A DNA stretch of 12,400 nucleotides from Candidatus Kaiserbacteria bacterium (GTDB lineage: Bacteria > Patescibacteriota > Minisyncoccia > Phycocordibacterales > UBA918). The notes under the pieces were generated by a model, which was given only the letters and a program-made list of their open reading frames with translations, did no database searches and was not told the origin of the DNA. Shown in pieces: positions 1 through 6,763 of the stretch. The DNA is taken from NCBI GenBank assembly GCA_003245875.1, contig QKBW01000066.1, positions 1 to 12,400 of the forward strand, written 5' to 3'. A program made the translations under genes and the position numbers. The stretch's first letter is position 1. Each line of letters begins with the position of its first letter.

Positions 1-13
1 ATCAGACAAATAG

Positions 14-22
14 TGCTACTAT
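14..22 (+). promoter_or_regulatory. Extended -10 element of tRNA-Val
   Basis: TGC followed by TACTAT (17-22) sits 13 bases before the mature tRNA-Val start, the right distance for a short 5' leader. The same TGC+TAxTAT form precedes tRNA-Arg in this window. Any -35 would lie at or beyond the window edge and cannot be judged. Confidence 0.5.
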
Positions 23-35
23 CATACCACCAAAT

Positions 36-108
36 GACCGGTTAGCTCAGCTGGTAGAGCGCAGCATTGACATTGCTGAGGTCACAAGTTCAAGTCTTGT
101 ACCGGTCA
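36..108 (+). tRNA. tRNA-Val (anticodon GAC)
   Basis: A full 73-nt cloverleaf folds by eye. Acceptor arms GACCGGT/ACCGGTC pair perfectly, the D-stem is GCTC/GAGC, the anticodon stem CAGCA/TGCTG closes the loop TTGACAT with anticodon GAC (reads GUC, valine), and the T-stem ACAAG/CTTGT closes loop TTCAAGT. The discriminator is A108. CCA is not encoded (the next bases are CAA), so the 3' end must be added by CCA transferase. It is a single-gene tRNA unit with its own extended -10. Confidence 0.96.
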
Positions 109-122
109 CAAAAGAAGCACAA

Positions 123-150
123 AAACAACGCATCTAAAGGTGCGCCGTTT
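123..150 (+). terminator. Weak candidate terminator after tRNA-Val
   Basis: CGCATC (129-134) pairs with GGTGCG (139-144) around a TAAA loop, and outer AAAC (123-126) pairs with GTTT (147-150) across a 2x2 mismatch. The T-run is only three bases, so this is a weak terminator at best. It is the only structure seen between the tRNA and the next promoter. Confidence 0.3.
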
Positions 151-174
151 ATGTAAATAAGCGGATAAAAAGCA

Positions 175-202
175 TTGACTTTAAAATAAATAAGCATAAT
201 AT
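175..202 (+). promoter_or_regulatory. Promoter in the tRNA-Val/tsaD gap
   Basis: TTGACT (175-180) and TAATAT (197-202) are separated by 16 bases in an A/T-rich spacer, a good sigma70-type pair. The expected start is near 208-210, exactly at the foot of hairpin 208-227. It lies more than 200 bases upstream of tsaD, which has its own -10 box, so it probably drives a separate short transcript or a long leader. Confidence 0.5.
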
Positions 203-207
203 AGACA

Positions 208-296
208 GTGACCATCATGGTGGTCACCTCTTGGCAGCGGAGAGTAGTCAGGGGGGCGGGATTCGTTTCGCCCCTCTGGCACCTCATTGTTTTTTC
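208..296 (+). ncRNA. Candidate small structured RNA or leader
   Basis: Downstream of promoter 175-202 the first hairpin pairs GTGACCA (208-214) with TGGTCAC (221-227). The second is a long stem of 15 pairs, 247-261 with 266-280, including G-U pairs and closed by a TTCG tetraloop (262-265). A T-run follows at 290-295, nine bases after the stem. Promoter, two hairpins and U-tract together would give an RNA of about 90 nt. I recognise no known family: SRP, 6S, tmRNA and T-box motifs were looked for and not seen. The alternatives are an attenuator for tsaD or a 54-codon reading frame through the same bases. Confidence 0.35.
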
Positions 297-381
297 ACTA
301 GTTCTTTTCGGAGGATTTATCTCTTCCAACTTTCTTTCTCGGGCCAGACCCGAAAAATTCATTCGACCGTGTTCCCTGTGA
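217..381 (+). CDS. Possible 54-aa single-pass membrane peptide
   Basis: An ATG at 217 opens a 54-codon frame ending at TGA 379-381. The predicted peptide has an N-terminal basic patch (WQRRVVRG, residues 6-13), one hydrophobic stretch from about residue 16 to 40, and a basic tail (SRARPEKFIR). That is the pattern of a one-helix membrane peptide. The ATG lies 11-14 bases after the -10 region of promoter 175-202, so it could be translated from a near-leaderless mRNA. Against it: the stable hairpin 247-280 lies inside the frame, the arginine codons (CGG, AGA, AGG) look untypical, and I recognise no homologue. The noncoding reading is about equally likely. Confidence 0.2.
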   Translation: MVVTSWQRRVVRGAGFVSPLWHLIVFSLVLFGGFISSNFLSRARPEKFIRPCSL

Positions 382-407
382 ACCGGTCTTTGTTGTTTTA
401 TATTCTG

Positions 408-416
408 TGCTATAGT
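408..416 (+). promoter_or_regulatory. Extended -10 of tsaD, leaderless spacing
   Basis: TGC plus TATAGT (411-416) ends nine bases before the tsaD ATG at 426. A start site 6-8 bases after the -10 would fall at about 422-424, leaving a leader of only a few bases. No purine-rich ribosome binding site lies in the nine bases GCCAACACC. A -35 is poorly defined (T-rich sequence around 388-395). Confidence 0.55.
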
Positions 417-425
417 GCCAACACC

Positions 426-1604
426 ATGAAAATCCTTTCTATTGAGACATCATGTGACGAAACTGCAGTAAGCGTGGTTGAGGTGGTCGGTAACTTTCCC
501 GATGCTACCTACACCGTACTCGGCAACGCACTGTGGTCACAAATAGACATTCACGCGCAATACGGCGGGGTTTTTCCTATGATGGCTAAACGAGAGCATA
601 TTAAGACCATCATACCGATGCTTGAGAAGGCCCTCACTGATGCTGAGATGCTTGAACATACCGATACCGCATGCTCATTAGAGCAGGAAGCCCACATCAG
701 AGAATTGCTCGCTAGAGATCATGAGTTGGCTGACACCATGTTAGCTTTTCTTCAGCAAACCGAACGGCCGGGCATTGATTTGATCGCGGTCACAAGCGGC
801 CCGGGGCTTGAGCCGGCACTATGGGTTGGAGTTAATACCGCCAAGGCCTTAGCAACTGTGTGGAATATACCGGTTGTGCCCGTCAACCATATGGAAGGAC
901 ACATTCTCGCCTCAATCTTTGACATAGATCGAGATGAACAACTTTCCTCTATTTCCTTCCCTACCATTGCACTTTTGATATCTGGCGGACATACCGAGTT
1001 GATTTTGATGAGAGACTGGGGAGTGTATGAAAAAATTGGCGAGACACGTGATGATGCGGTTGGCGAATGTTTTGATAAAGTCGCTCGCCTGATGGGCCTT
1101 CCCTACCCTGGCGGACCGGAAATAAGTAAACTGGCTGCCAAAGCACGTTTGAAAAATCTCCCTCCGTACAAAGCTGACCTACCACGACCAATGCTCCACT
1201 CCGGTGATCTCGACTTTTCTTTTTCCGGCCTCAAGACGGCAGTGCGATATGCGTTGGAAGGAGTAACTCTTAGTGATACAGAGCGTATGGCATTAGCGCG
1301 CGATTTTGAAGACGTGGTGGCGGAGGTATTGGTAAAAAAAACAGCCACGGCTATCGAACACCACAATGCACAGACACTCATCATTGGTGGCGGCGTAAGC
1401 GCCAACCAATACCTCCGCTACCAATTCCACACTCATTTTGATGAAACGCATCCCGACCTGGCCATTTATTTTCCAATGCCCGGGCTCTCAACAGACAACA
1501 GCGTTATGATCGCTCTCTCTGGTCACGCTAAAATGCACGCTGCGCTCACCCCATCTGCTGCGACCGCGCTTATCAAAGCCGACGGCAAGAAAACACTCTC
1601 ATAA
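426..1604 (+). CDS. tsaD: tRNA t6A37 threonylcarbamoyltransferase TsaD
   Basis: TsaD transfers the threonylcarbamoyl group onto A37 of ANN-decoding tRNAs, working with TsaB and TsaE in bacteria. The 392-residue product opens with the ASKHA-fold signature KILSIETSCDETA. It contains SGPGL (124-128), the metal-binding HMEGH (155-159), LISGGHT (184-190), the YPGGP loop (227-231), DFSFSGLKT (263-271), GGGVSAN (321-327) and STDN (355-358). Bacterial TsaD is usually near 340 residues; the extra length is mainly a charged helical insert at about 73-112, before the IDLIAVTSGPG strand. I start at ATG 426 because family homology begins there and TGC-TATAGT lies nine bases upstream; the frame stays open to 231, but that extension overlaps the promoter and a hairpin. 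It ends two bases before a convergent gene, with no terminator between. Confidence 0.96.
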   Translation: MKILSIETSCDETAVSVVEVVGNFPDATYTVLGNALWSQIDIHAQYGGVFPMMAKREHIKTIIPMLEKALTDAEMLEHTDTACSLEQEAHIRELLARDHELADTMLAFLQQTERPGIDLIAVTSGPGLEPALWVGVNTAKALATVWNIPVVPVNHMEGHILASIFDIDRDEQLSSISFPTIALLISGGHTELILMRDWGVYEKIGETRDDAVGECFDKVARLMGLPYPGGPEISKLAAKARLKNLPPYKADLPRPMLHSGDLDFSFSGLKTAVRYALEGVTLSDTERMALARDFEDVVAEVLVKKTATAIEHHNAQTLIIGGGVSANQYLRYQFHTHFDETHPDLAIYFPMPGLSTDNSVMIALSGHAKMHAALTPSAATALIKADGKKTLS

Positions 1605-1606
1605 AT

Positions 1607-3037
1607 CTAATCTCCCCAGCCGAGCAATAGCAAGGTAGCAGCAACGGAGGCAATAATTGCAAATGGCCACCAGATACACGGCAAACCAAATAAGATTGAC
1701 GTCACTACAAACAACAAGCCTGCGGTCCCATAAAACCACTGTCGCTGACGTGGCGTGTACATATCATCCGTAACTATGTGTGCCCGATAATCGACTGCGG
1801 TCATAACCGCCCAAGCGCTAGCAAATACCCACCACACATGTACAAGCACATGCCACCACGCAAGTAGCAACAAAAACAAAGTGTAAACCGCACTAAAAAC
1901 AATCTGTCGCACAAAGAGCTGACGAAATAGCTCCCGATGACGAATCCAGTCATCTATGATACTCCAAAGGAAGGAAATCAATACCAAAAGCAACAACCAC
2001 AGAAGAACGCAATCATTTTGCTCTAAGGCTGTAGCCAATGAAGCTGCCACGCCCGCCACCACACCACCAGGGCCTTCCTCCTCTACTGTGCTAGTTGAGA
2101 CACCCAAAACTTCACCGGCAGGACTGGCTGATGCCGAGGCATCAGCCAATCCTGCCTCGACCGTAGTTGCACCCAACACGACACCAGCCGGGATGGTAAA
2201 CGTTACTGGATTACCCACCGTAAAACCACCGGCTGTCTGTTCACGACTTGCTGGTCGGCATTCGTATGTTCCCGCTTCCGGCACCGTTACCACCAACGCG
2301 TGCGTATCAACCAGGTTCGTTATTTCACCAACAGCAAATTCATAACCAAGATACGGTGCGACCGGATCGAGATCGAATGGACCGTGCGCACTATTACCAC
2401 ACACTACATACGAAGTGGCTGGTCGATTGGTATTCCACGTTACGATAGCTTGGCCGTTGACAGTACTAATACCACCAACCGCTTCGTTATATAAACGAAA
2501 TGAATCTGAAAAAGCAGACACGCCACCTCCTCCACCGCCACCTGTACTACTGCCAGAAGTTCCATCACACACAATATCACCGCCAGAAAAGCCCAGGCAG
2601 AGGTCAAACCCCATGGTGGTTGCTTGGTACATATTGTCGCTGCTGGTTGCCATGGTGGCTGTCAGCACAAATGTGCGTGTCGCTGCTGGCGCAACGTCAC
2701 CCAAAAATACTTGTGCAGTAGTAAATAAATTGGAAAAGGTATCAGTGAAATATGTAATTGAACTGCTGGCAATTGACAGCGTCATTACATCAGCAAGACC
2801 ATCACTTGAGCTGTTTTTTGTATCAAGATACAGCGATTGATTGACCGTACCGGTATTGGTAACTGTCACTGTTTTACTGACACTCTCTCCTGGGGCCAGG
2901 TTACTGTTATAAAACAATGGATCTGATTGATATGACACCGAGAGATCAGACGCTGCCGCAACCCCAACCCAACCAAAAAGCATACTGGCTGCAAGAGCGA
3001 TTGGTACGAGATATTTGTGTGTAAAGTGTGTCATCAT
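1607..3037 (-). CDS. Secreted Ig-like protein with C-terminal multi-TM anchor
   Basis: Last gene of the surface cluster, 476 aa; its ATG overlaps the previous stop as ATGA, so translation is probably coupled. A classical Sec signal peptide (about 1-30, ending VAAAS) precedes a beta-rich domain (31-150) with the LAPGESVSKTVTVTNTG pattern of TasA/CalY-like and conserved-repeat (COG1361-type) surface proteins. Then come a poly-Gly hinge (166-172) and a second domain (about 176-286) containing QAIVTWNTNRPATSYVVCG, which resembles fibronectin-III or phosphatase N-terminal Ig-like modules. An Ala/Ser/Glu-rich linker (287-340) holds two VLG motifs (VVLGATT 286-292, EVLGVST 309-315). The C-terminus has about four hydrophobic helices (roughly 343-360, 376-400, 401-415, 438-473) with basic loops. 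I infer a membrane-anchored base or partner for the other exported proteins. No enzymatic motif was seen. Confidence 0.8.
   Translation of the reverse strand: MMTHFTHKYLVPIALAASMLFGWVGVAAASDLSVSYQSDPLFYNSNLAPGESVSKTVTVTNTGTVNQSLYLDTKNSSSDGLADVMTLSIASSSITYFTDTFSNLFTTAQVFLGDVAPAATRTFVLTATMATSSDNMYQATTMGFDLCLGFSGGDIVCDGTSGSSTGGGGGGGVSAFSDSFRLYNEAVGGISTVNGQAIVTWNTNRPATSYVVCGNSAHGPFDLDPVAPYLGYEFAVGEITNLVDTHALVVTVPEAGTYECRPASREQTAGGFTVGNPVTFTIPAGVVLGATTVEAGLADASASASPAGEVLGVSTSTVEEEGPGGVVAGVAASLATALEQNDCVLLWLLLLVLISFLWSIIDDWIRHRELFRQLFVRQIVFSAVYTLFLLLLAWWHVLVHVWWVFASAWAVMTAVDYRAHIVTDDMYTPRQRQWFYGTAGLLFVVTSILFGLPCIWWPFAIIASVAATLLLLGWGD
2117..2156 (-). repeat. Long imperfect palindrome inside the linker coding region
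   Basis: GGCAGGA-CT-GGCTGATGC (2117-2134) is inverted at GCATCAGCC-AA-TCCTGCC (2139-2156). That gives 16 pairs with one 2x2 mismatch and a four-base loop. It lies within the codons for the Ala/Ser-rich linker of the membrane-anchored surface protein and would form a strong mRNA hairpin. Confidence 0.7.
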
Positions 3038-4518
3038 ATACTTGGTGTTTCTTCCGGCGTATTCGACCCCTCTCCCTCCGCAGCTGCTACGTCTGGAGTT
3101 GGCGGCGGTACAACAACCACCGCCTCATCACTATCAGTTGGCGATTGATCGGCGGTAGTACCGTCAGGATTTTCAGACGCTTCTGCCTCTTGTGGCTCTG
3201 GTATGTTAGAAGGGTCAACTGCCACTGCATCGTCTTCCCCATCGTCGCCGGTACCGGTTGCTGTCGCCTCAGTAGTCGATGCGGTTGTGCTCGCAAATGC
3301 TTGTCCATCCTCAACCGATGAGGTTGAGCTGGTAGCAAAACTAAAGTTACCGACCGACACCGTAGTCGTACTCGTCGATCCGGTATCAACCAAATCACTC
3401 GCAAAGACAAACTTCCCCGTATCGCCCTGCATACTATTTGGTGCGGTTGTACCAAGCGTATCGGCGATCGCACTATCACTCCAACCGGCTGCTTGAAGTT
3501 CTGCTGCCGTCGCCGTGTTTGGCGTTCCAGGTGTTGGTACCGGATCAACCCAGTTACCACCATCAGGGATACGTGCAATCGATTTACCTTTTACCGACGA
3601 AGCATACGTATACGCATCTAACAAGGTACTTGAAGTGTTGTACAAGGTAACCGTATCACCACTGTTGTTTAAGCGACTTTCAGCACAGAATTCAATGACC
3701 AACAGACCGCCAGCAGGAATAATAGTACTTGCCCCATCGTACGGGCGGGCGTAGCCAATCTTTGCCCCACCTGTACAAGTATTGGATGCTGAAATGAGAT
3801 GCACTTGTTCCGCGCTGCTACCGGCCGATTCACCAATACCCCACCCCTCAACATCAACAGCACCACTCGTTCCGTTGTATATCTCTACCCACTCACGCTC
3901 CAGCGGCGCAGCAGCAGAATTATCGGGGTTTGGATAGATTTCGTTCAAGACAACACCGTTGGCTGCCGGCGAACCGAACGCATCAGCGGCGGTTATGGTT
4001 AAAGTGAGCGCATCACTGTCTGAAAAGCCACCATCAGTTGCGCTGGCAAATTCATCTTGCCACGCATCAATGACAAGGCTAAACGAACAAGTTTCGTTTT
4101 GTGCTGCTTGCAAGGTTGAGCTTGCCGTCACCGTGATGTTCCAGGCACCGTCACTAGTTGATGTGGCCAACAAGCCGCCAATTGCCCCTTGGTAGAGCGT
4201 AGTGCCTTTAGTCACCGTTACGTCCAAGCCATTCCAAAAACCAGACGTACAGCTCACTGGTGTTGTTGTGACACGATACTGCTCTGCAACCGAACCGGTA
4301 TTTTGTGTAGCCAACACGGTGTCATCACCGGACGAAGCAGAAACAACCAAATCAGATTTGGTGGTGCTAGCTGAAAGTACTAATGTACCAGCAGCCAACG
4401 TCGCGTTTGTTGCATTCGCATCGCTGGTAAAGAAAGCGTCGGTTTCTCCCGGCCAAAATAAGCCGGCCACTGTAACCATCAAAGAAAATATGAGTGCTGA
4501 TGTATATCGTTGTTTCAT
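3034..4518 (-). CDS. TasA-like secreted protein with lamin-tail domain
   Basis: 494 aa, third gene of the cluster, starting within the signal-peptidase stop (ATGA overlap). The N-terminus (about 8-28) is a signal helix followed by DAFFTSDANATNATLAAGTL, the SipW-dependent TasA/CalY-type processing region, and a short beta-rich domain (about 45-180). Residues about 188-333 form a lamin-tail domain (LTD): NGVVLNEIYPNP, REWVEIYNGT, GWGI, GGLLVIEF, RLNNSGDTVTLYN, GKSIARIPDG and PVPTPGTPN. LTDs are Ig-like folds common in bacterial extracellular proteins and DNases, but no nuclease motif is present here. The tail (380-494) is low-complexity, Thr/Ser then Asp/Glu-rich, with no membrane segment or LPxTG, so it is probably released or held by partners. 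I infer a surface or filament accessory protein; its ligand is unknown. Confidence 0.85.
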   Translation of the reverse strand: MKQRYTSALIFSLMVTVAGLFWPGETDAFFTSDANATNATLAAGTLVLSASTTKSDLVVSASSGDDTVLATQNTGSVAEQYRVTTTPVSCTSGFWNGLDVTVTKGTTLYQGAIGGLLATSTSDGAWNITVTASSTLQAAQNETCSFSLVIDAWQDEFASATDGGFSDSDALTLTITAADAFGSPAANGVVLNEIYPNPDNSAAAPLEREWVEIYNGTSGAVDVEGWGIGESAGSSAEQVHLISASNTCTGGAKIGYARPYDGASTIIPAGGLLVIEFCAESRLNNSGDTVTLYNTSSTLLDAYTYASSVKGKSIARIPDGGNWVDPVPTPGTPNTATAAELQAAGWSDSAIADTLGTTAPNSMQGDTGKFVFASDLVDTGSTSTTTVSVGNFSFATSSTSSVEDGQAFASTTASTTEATATGTGDDGEDDAVAVDPSNIPEPQEAEASENPDGTTADQSPTDSDEAVVVVPPPTPDVAAAEGEGSNTPEETPSI

Positions 4519-5042
4519 ACGGTTTTTTCTTTTTCCTCACCCTTTGCCGACGAACGCAATTCGCGTCGTATCTTTCGCATCTGTTCTTCCACTACAAGTA
4601 CGGCAGGGAGAATCACCAAAAACAGGAAGCCCAGTGGTTGGCGGAAGAAATTGAGTACATAACCCACATACGGCACATGTCCCCATACGCGACCAACCAC
4701 CTCATAACGCGCGACCGACGCGATATCGGCCGTATCATTCGCGTCCCCTTGGGTGGTATATACTTCTTGCCCTGCCTCCATCCGTTCCGCGACAATGCGG
4801 TGGGTAGTGACTTCTTTATCGGAGACACGTTGGAATGTAATCACATCGCCCGTCGTGTAGCCAGCTCGCGAACTTAAGAAAATAAGCGAACCAGTTGGAA
4901 TGGTCGGCGACATCGAACCGCTCTCCACGATCCGAATACTGTATGGAACAAATGGCAAGAACGCACCAAGAAGTGCGACCGCCAAAAGCACCACGGTTCC
5001 GTACAATACAAAGAGTGTTACTGGACCAATTTTTTTCAACAT
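4515..5042 (-). CDS. sipW: SipW-like signal peptidase I (ER type)
   Basis: 175 aa. This membrane peptidase removes signal peptides at the outer face of the cytoplasmic membrane. An N-terminal helix (about 7-33) leads to the box ESGSMSPTIPTGSL (40-52) with nucleophile Ser43. The second box is VTTHRIV (78-84), so the base is His81 rather than the Lys of bacterial type, as in SipW and ER/archaeal peptidases. GDANDTAD (99-106) supplies the acidic residues. A second hydrophobic helix (about 136-152) and a basic tail follow. SipW in Bacillus processes TasA and TapA; here it lies between two proteins with TasA-type signal regions, making them its likely substrates. The start at 5042 gives a normal short N-terminus; AAGG three bases upstream is a weak ribosome binding site. 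The stop overlaps the next gene's ATG. Confidence 0.93.
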   Translation of the reverse strand: MLKKIGPVTLFVLYGTVVLLAVALLGAFLPFVPYSIRIVESGSMSPTIPTGSLIFLSSRAGYTTGDVITFQRVSDKEVTTHRIVAERMEAGQEVYTTQGDANDTADIASVARYEVVGRVWGHVPYVGYVLNFFRQPLGFLFLVILPAVLVVEEQMRKIRRELRSSAKGEEKEKTV

Positions 5043-5060
5043 ACCTTACAGGACATTAAC

Positions 5061-5095
5061 GCCCCACACCGTACCCCAACAATAATTAGGGTACG
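5061..5095 (-). promoter_or_regulatory. Inverted repeat and CCGTACC motif before sipW
   Basis: CGTACCC (5070-5076) and GGGTACG (5089-5095) form a 7-bp inverted repeat with a 12-base A/T-rich centre in the 66-base gap between the beta-helix gene and sipW. The adjacent plus-strand CCCACACCGTACC (5063-5075) resembles CCCACCTGCCGTACC (6738-6752) upstream of the first cluster gene. It could be an operator or an mRNA hairpin. There is no T-run, so a terminator is unlikely. Confidence 0.3.
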
Positions 5096-5108
5096 AATGG
5101 AGTGTCAA

Positions 5109-6701
5109 CTAAAGTTGGTTAAGTGTAAACTCAATATTTACCCCATCAAGCGTAAGACCTTGGAAGGAATTAGTGGTTGATGGACCATCAAGCTGTACTG
5201 CGAGATAAAACTCCTTGTCATTTGAACCATCATATGGATCAAGACCGGGAGTAATATCGGTAATGTGTGAGTTCTTCAAATCCTGCAAATCTGCAAAACC
5301 ATTCCCGTTGGTATCAGCCCCGTTCACCAGTCCAGCAAATGGACCACCTGCGAAGTTACTCGTATCGATTGTACTGTTTACCTCAAAGATTTGATCGGAT
5401 GGATCAAAATCCCCCCACCAGTTATCGGTTGCATCAATCGAATATGTACCAACCTGATTTACGGGATGTAATGCAATAGCAAGCACATTCTTCTCAAAGT
5501 TGTTCTGATTAATCATCACAGAACTAGCACTTGGATTATTCTCAAAGAATACAGCAGTATTATCTGCGCCAGATGCAGATAGATCTGCAAACGTATTCAA
5601 GGCCACAACAGCATTAGGTGTCGCGCCCTCAAGTCCGATTGCGTGTGTCCATCCACCAGACAAACCATCAATAGTGTTGTTGTGAATACTTAGTCCTGAG
5701 GTTGAACCGGCAGCATTTACAAGAATACCGTATGCGCCTTTGTTACTCTCAACATTCTTAATGATGTTGTTGCTTATTTCGATATTACTTGCACCAGGAG
5801 TTCCTGCTGTGTGGCCAACATAAATTGCTTTTGCAGATTTTGTGTCAGCTCGCACACCATCAAACACATTGTACTGCACAAGTGCATCAGATGAACCATT
5901 TACAAGATACACCGCATGGGTGTTAACAGTTCCAGCAGCACTACCAAAATCTTTAAACACATTGTGTTCAACAGTAACTCCGTCAGCGTCGGTAACTTGA
6001 ATACCAACAACTTCGTTAGTGTCAATGCTAAAACCAGTAATGGTTACACCATCGGCTGTCACATCAAATCCAATACTCTTTGTGTTATCGGGACCATTAA
6101 CAGAAGCGATGGTCACGTTTGGTACGTTAACGGTAATTTTTGAAGCACCATATTCCCATGTTGAACTGTAATTTGAACCAGTTGCACAAATCACATCACC
6201 ATCAGACGCAGATGAGATAGCATCAGTAAGCCGGTCGCTCCCACTAAGTGTCACTGTACAATTAGTAGGCGCTTCATACTCTGGAATAGTTGCACCAGCC
6301 CCTCCCTTCAGTAGATTATTGCCATCCAGAGTCATTTCGGCAATACGCATTTGTTTAGCAATGTTGCTAGGATTATTGGCCCAGCTGGTGATACCGATAG
6401 CTAGGCTTTCGCCAGAAAGACTACCCGTATTGCGTAGCCAAACAGAACTTGTTGCATAGGTACCACCCGGTGCCATATTGCTAAAATTCCAAACGGCATC
6501 TTTAGTATCTTCAGGATTCGAACCACCTTGTATGTTTGTCAACTTAAGGTGAAGTGTACCTGAAGAAAACACATTACCAGTGGCATTTGCTGTATCACTG
6601 AAGAACGCACCGGTGCCGTAGGTCACTACCGCACCTACAAACAGGATCATACCGACCGCCAGCATGATCTGCTTGTTCATGATAATTGCTTTTAGATTCA
6701 T
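5109..6701 (-). CDS. TasA/CalY-type protein with nested parallel beta-helix
   Basis: 530 aa, first gene of the cluster. A signal helix (about 11-31) leads into GAFFSDTANATGNVFSSGTL, the SipW-processed TasA/camelysin signature. Residues 45-140 continue as the family's beta-sandwich, including NMAPGGTYATSSVWLRNTGS. Residues about 146-455 are a right-handed parallel beta-helix of short repeats rich in Asn, Val and Ile (for example ASNIEISNNIIKNV, GLSIHNNTIDGL), ending in DNWWGD (426-431), typical of NosD/pectate-lyase-like repeats. The TasA fold then seems to resume: DTNGNGFADLQDL (463-475, calcium-loop-like), FYLAVQLDG, FQGLTLDGVNIEFTLNQ (513-529). The helix therefore looks inserted inside the TasA domain. 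I infer a surface fibre subunit displaying a possible glycan-binding or glycan-cleaving module; no catalytic residues are assigned. Met8 (6680) is an alternative start, and neither has a clear ribosome binding site. Confidence 0.85.
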   Translation of the reverse strand: MNLKAIIMNKQIMLAVGMILFVGAVVTYGTGAFFSDTANATGNVFSSGTLHLKLTNIQGGSNPEDTKDAVWNFSNMAPGGTYATSSVWLRNTGSLSGESLAIGITSWANNPSNIAKQMRIAEMTLDGNNLLKGGAGATIPEYEAPTNCTVTLSGSDRLTDAISSASDGDVICATGSNYSSTWEYGASKITVNVPNVTIASVNGPDNTKSIGFDVTADGVTITGFSIDTNEVVGIQVTDADGVTVEHNVFKDFGSAAGTVNTHAVYLVNGSSDALVQYNVFDGVRADTKSAKAIYVGHTAGTPGASNIEISNNIIKNVESNKGAYGILVNAAGSTSGLSIHNNTIDGLSGGWTHAIGLEGATPNAVVALNTFADLSASGADNTAVFFENNPSASSVMINQNNFEKNVLAIALHPVNQVGTYSIDATDNWWGDFDPSDQIFEVNSTIDTSNFAGGPFAGLVNGADTNGNGFADLQDLKNSHITDITPGLDPYDGSNDKEFYLAVQLDGPSTTNSFQGLTLDGVNIEFTLNQL

Positions 6702-6763
6702 ACGTAATAACTTTTAACGTGCACTAATAAGTTCATTCCCACCTGCCGTACCACATATCAGAC

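Noticed and set aside
200..300. T-box or SRP RNA in the tsaD upstream gap
   Set aside because: Neither the T-box TGGNACCGCG antiterminator motif nor the conserved SRP GGAA/GGAAGCAGC-type loops are present.
90..362. Minus-strand 90-codon frame
   Set aside because: It overlaps tRNA-Val and the structured gap, has no recognisable domain, and no promoter or ribosome binding site was seen.
231..425. N-terminal 65-residue extension of TsaD to an upstream ATG
   Set aside because: Family homology begins at ATG 426, and the extension would run through a stable hairpin and the tsaD -10 box.
2415..2840. Plus-strand 141-codon frame with a proline run
   Set aside because: It is the shadow of the poly-Gly hinge and Ig domain of the minus-strand surface protein; the proline run is the complement of the glycine codons.
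4613..4828. Minus-strand 71-codon frame inside sipW
   Set aside because: It is out of frame within a clearly homologous signal peptidase gene.
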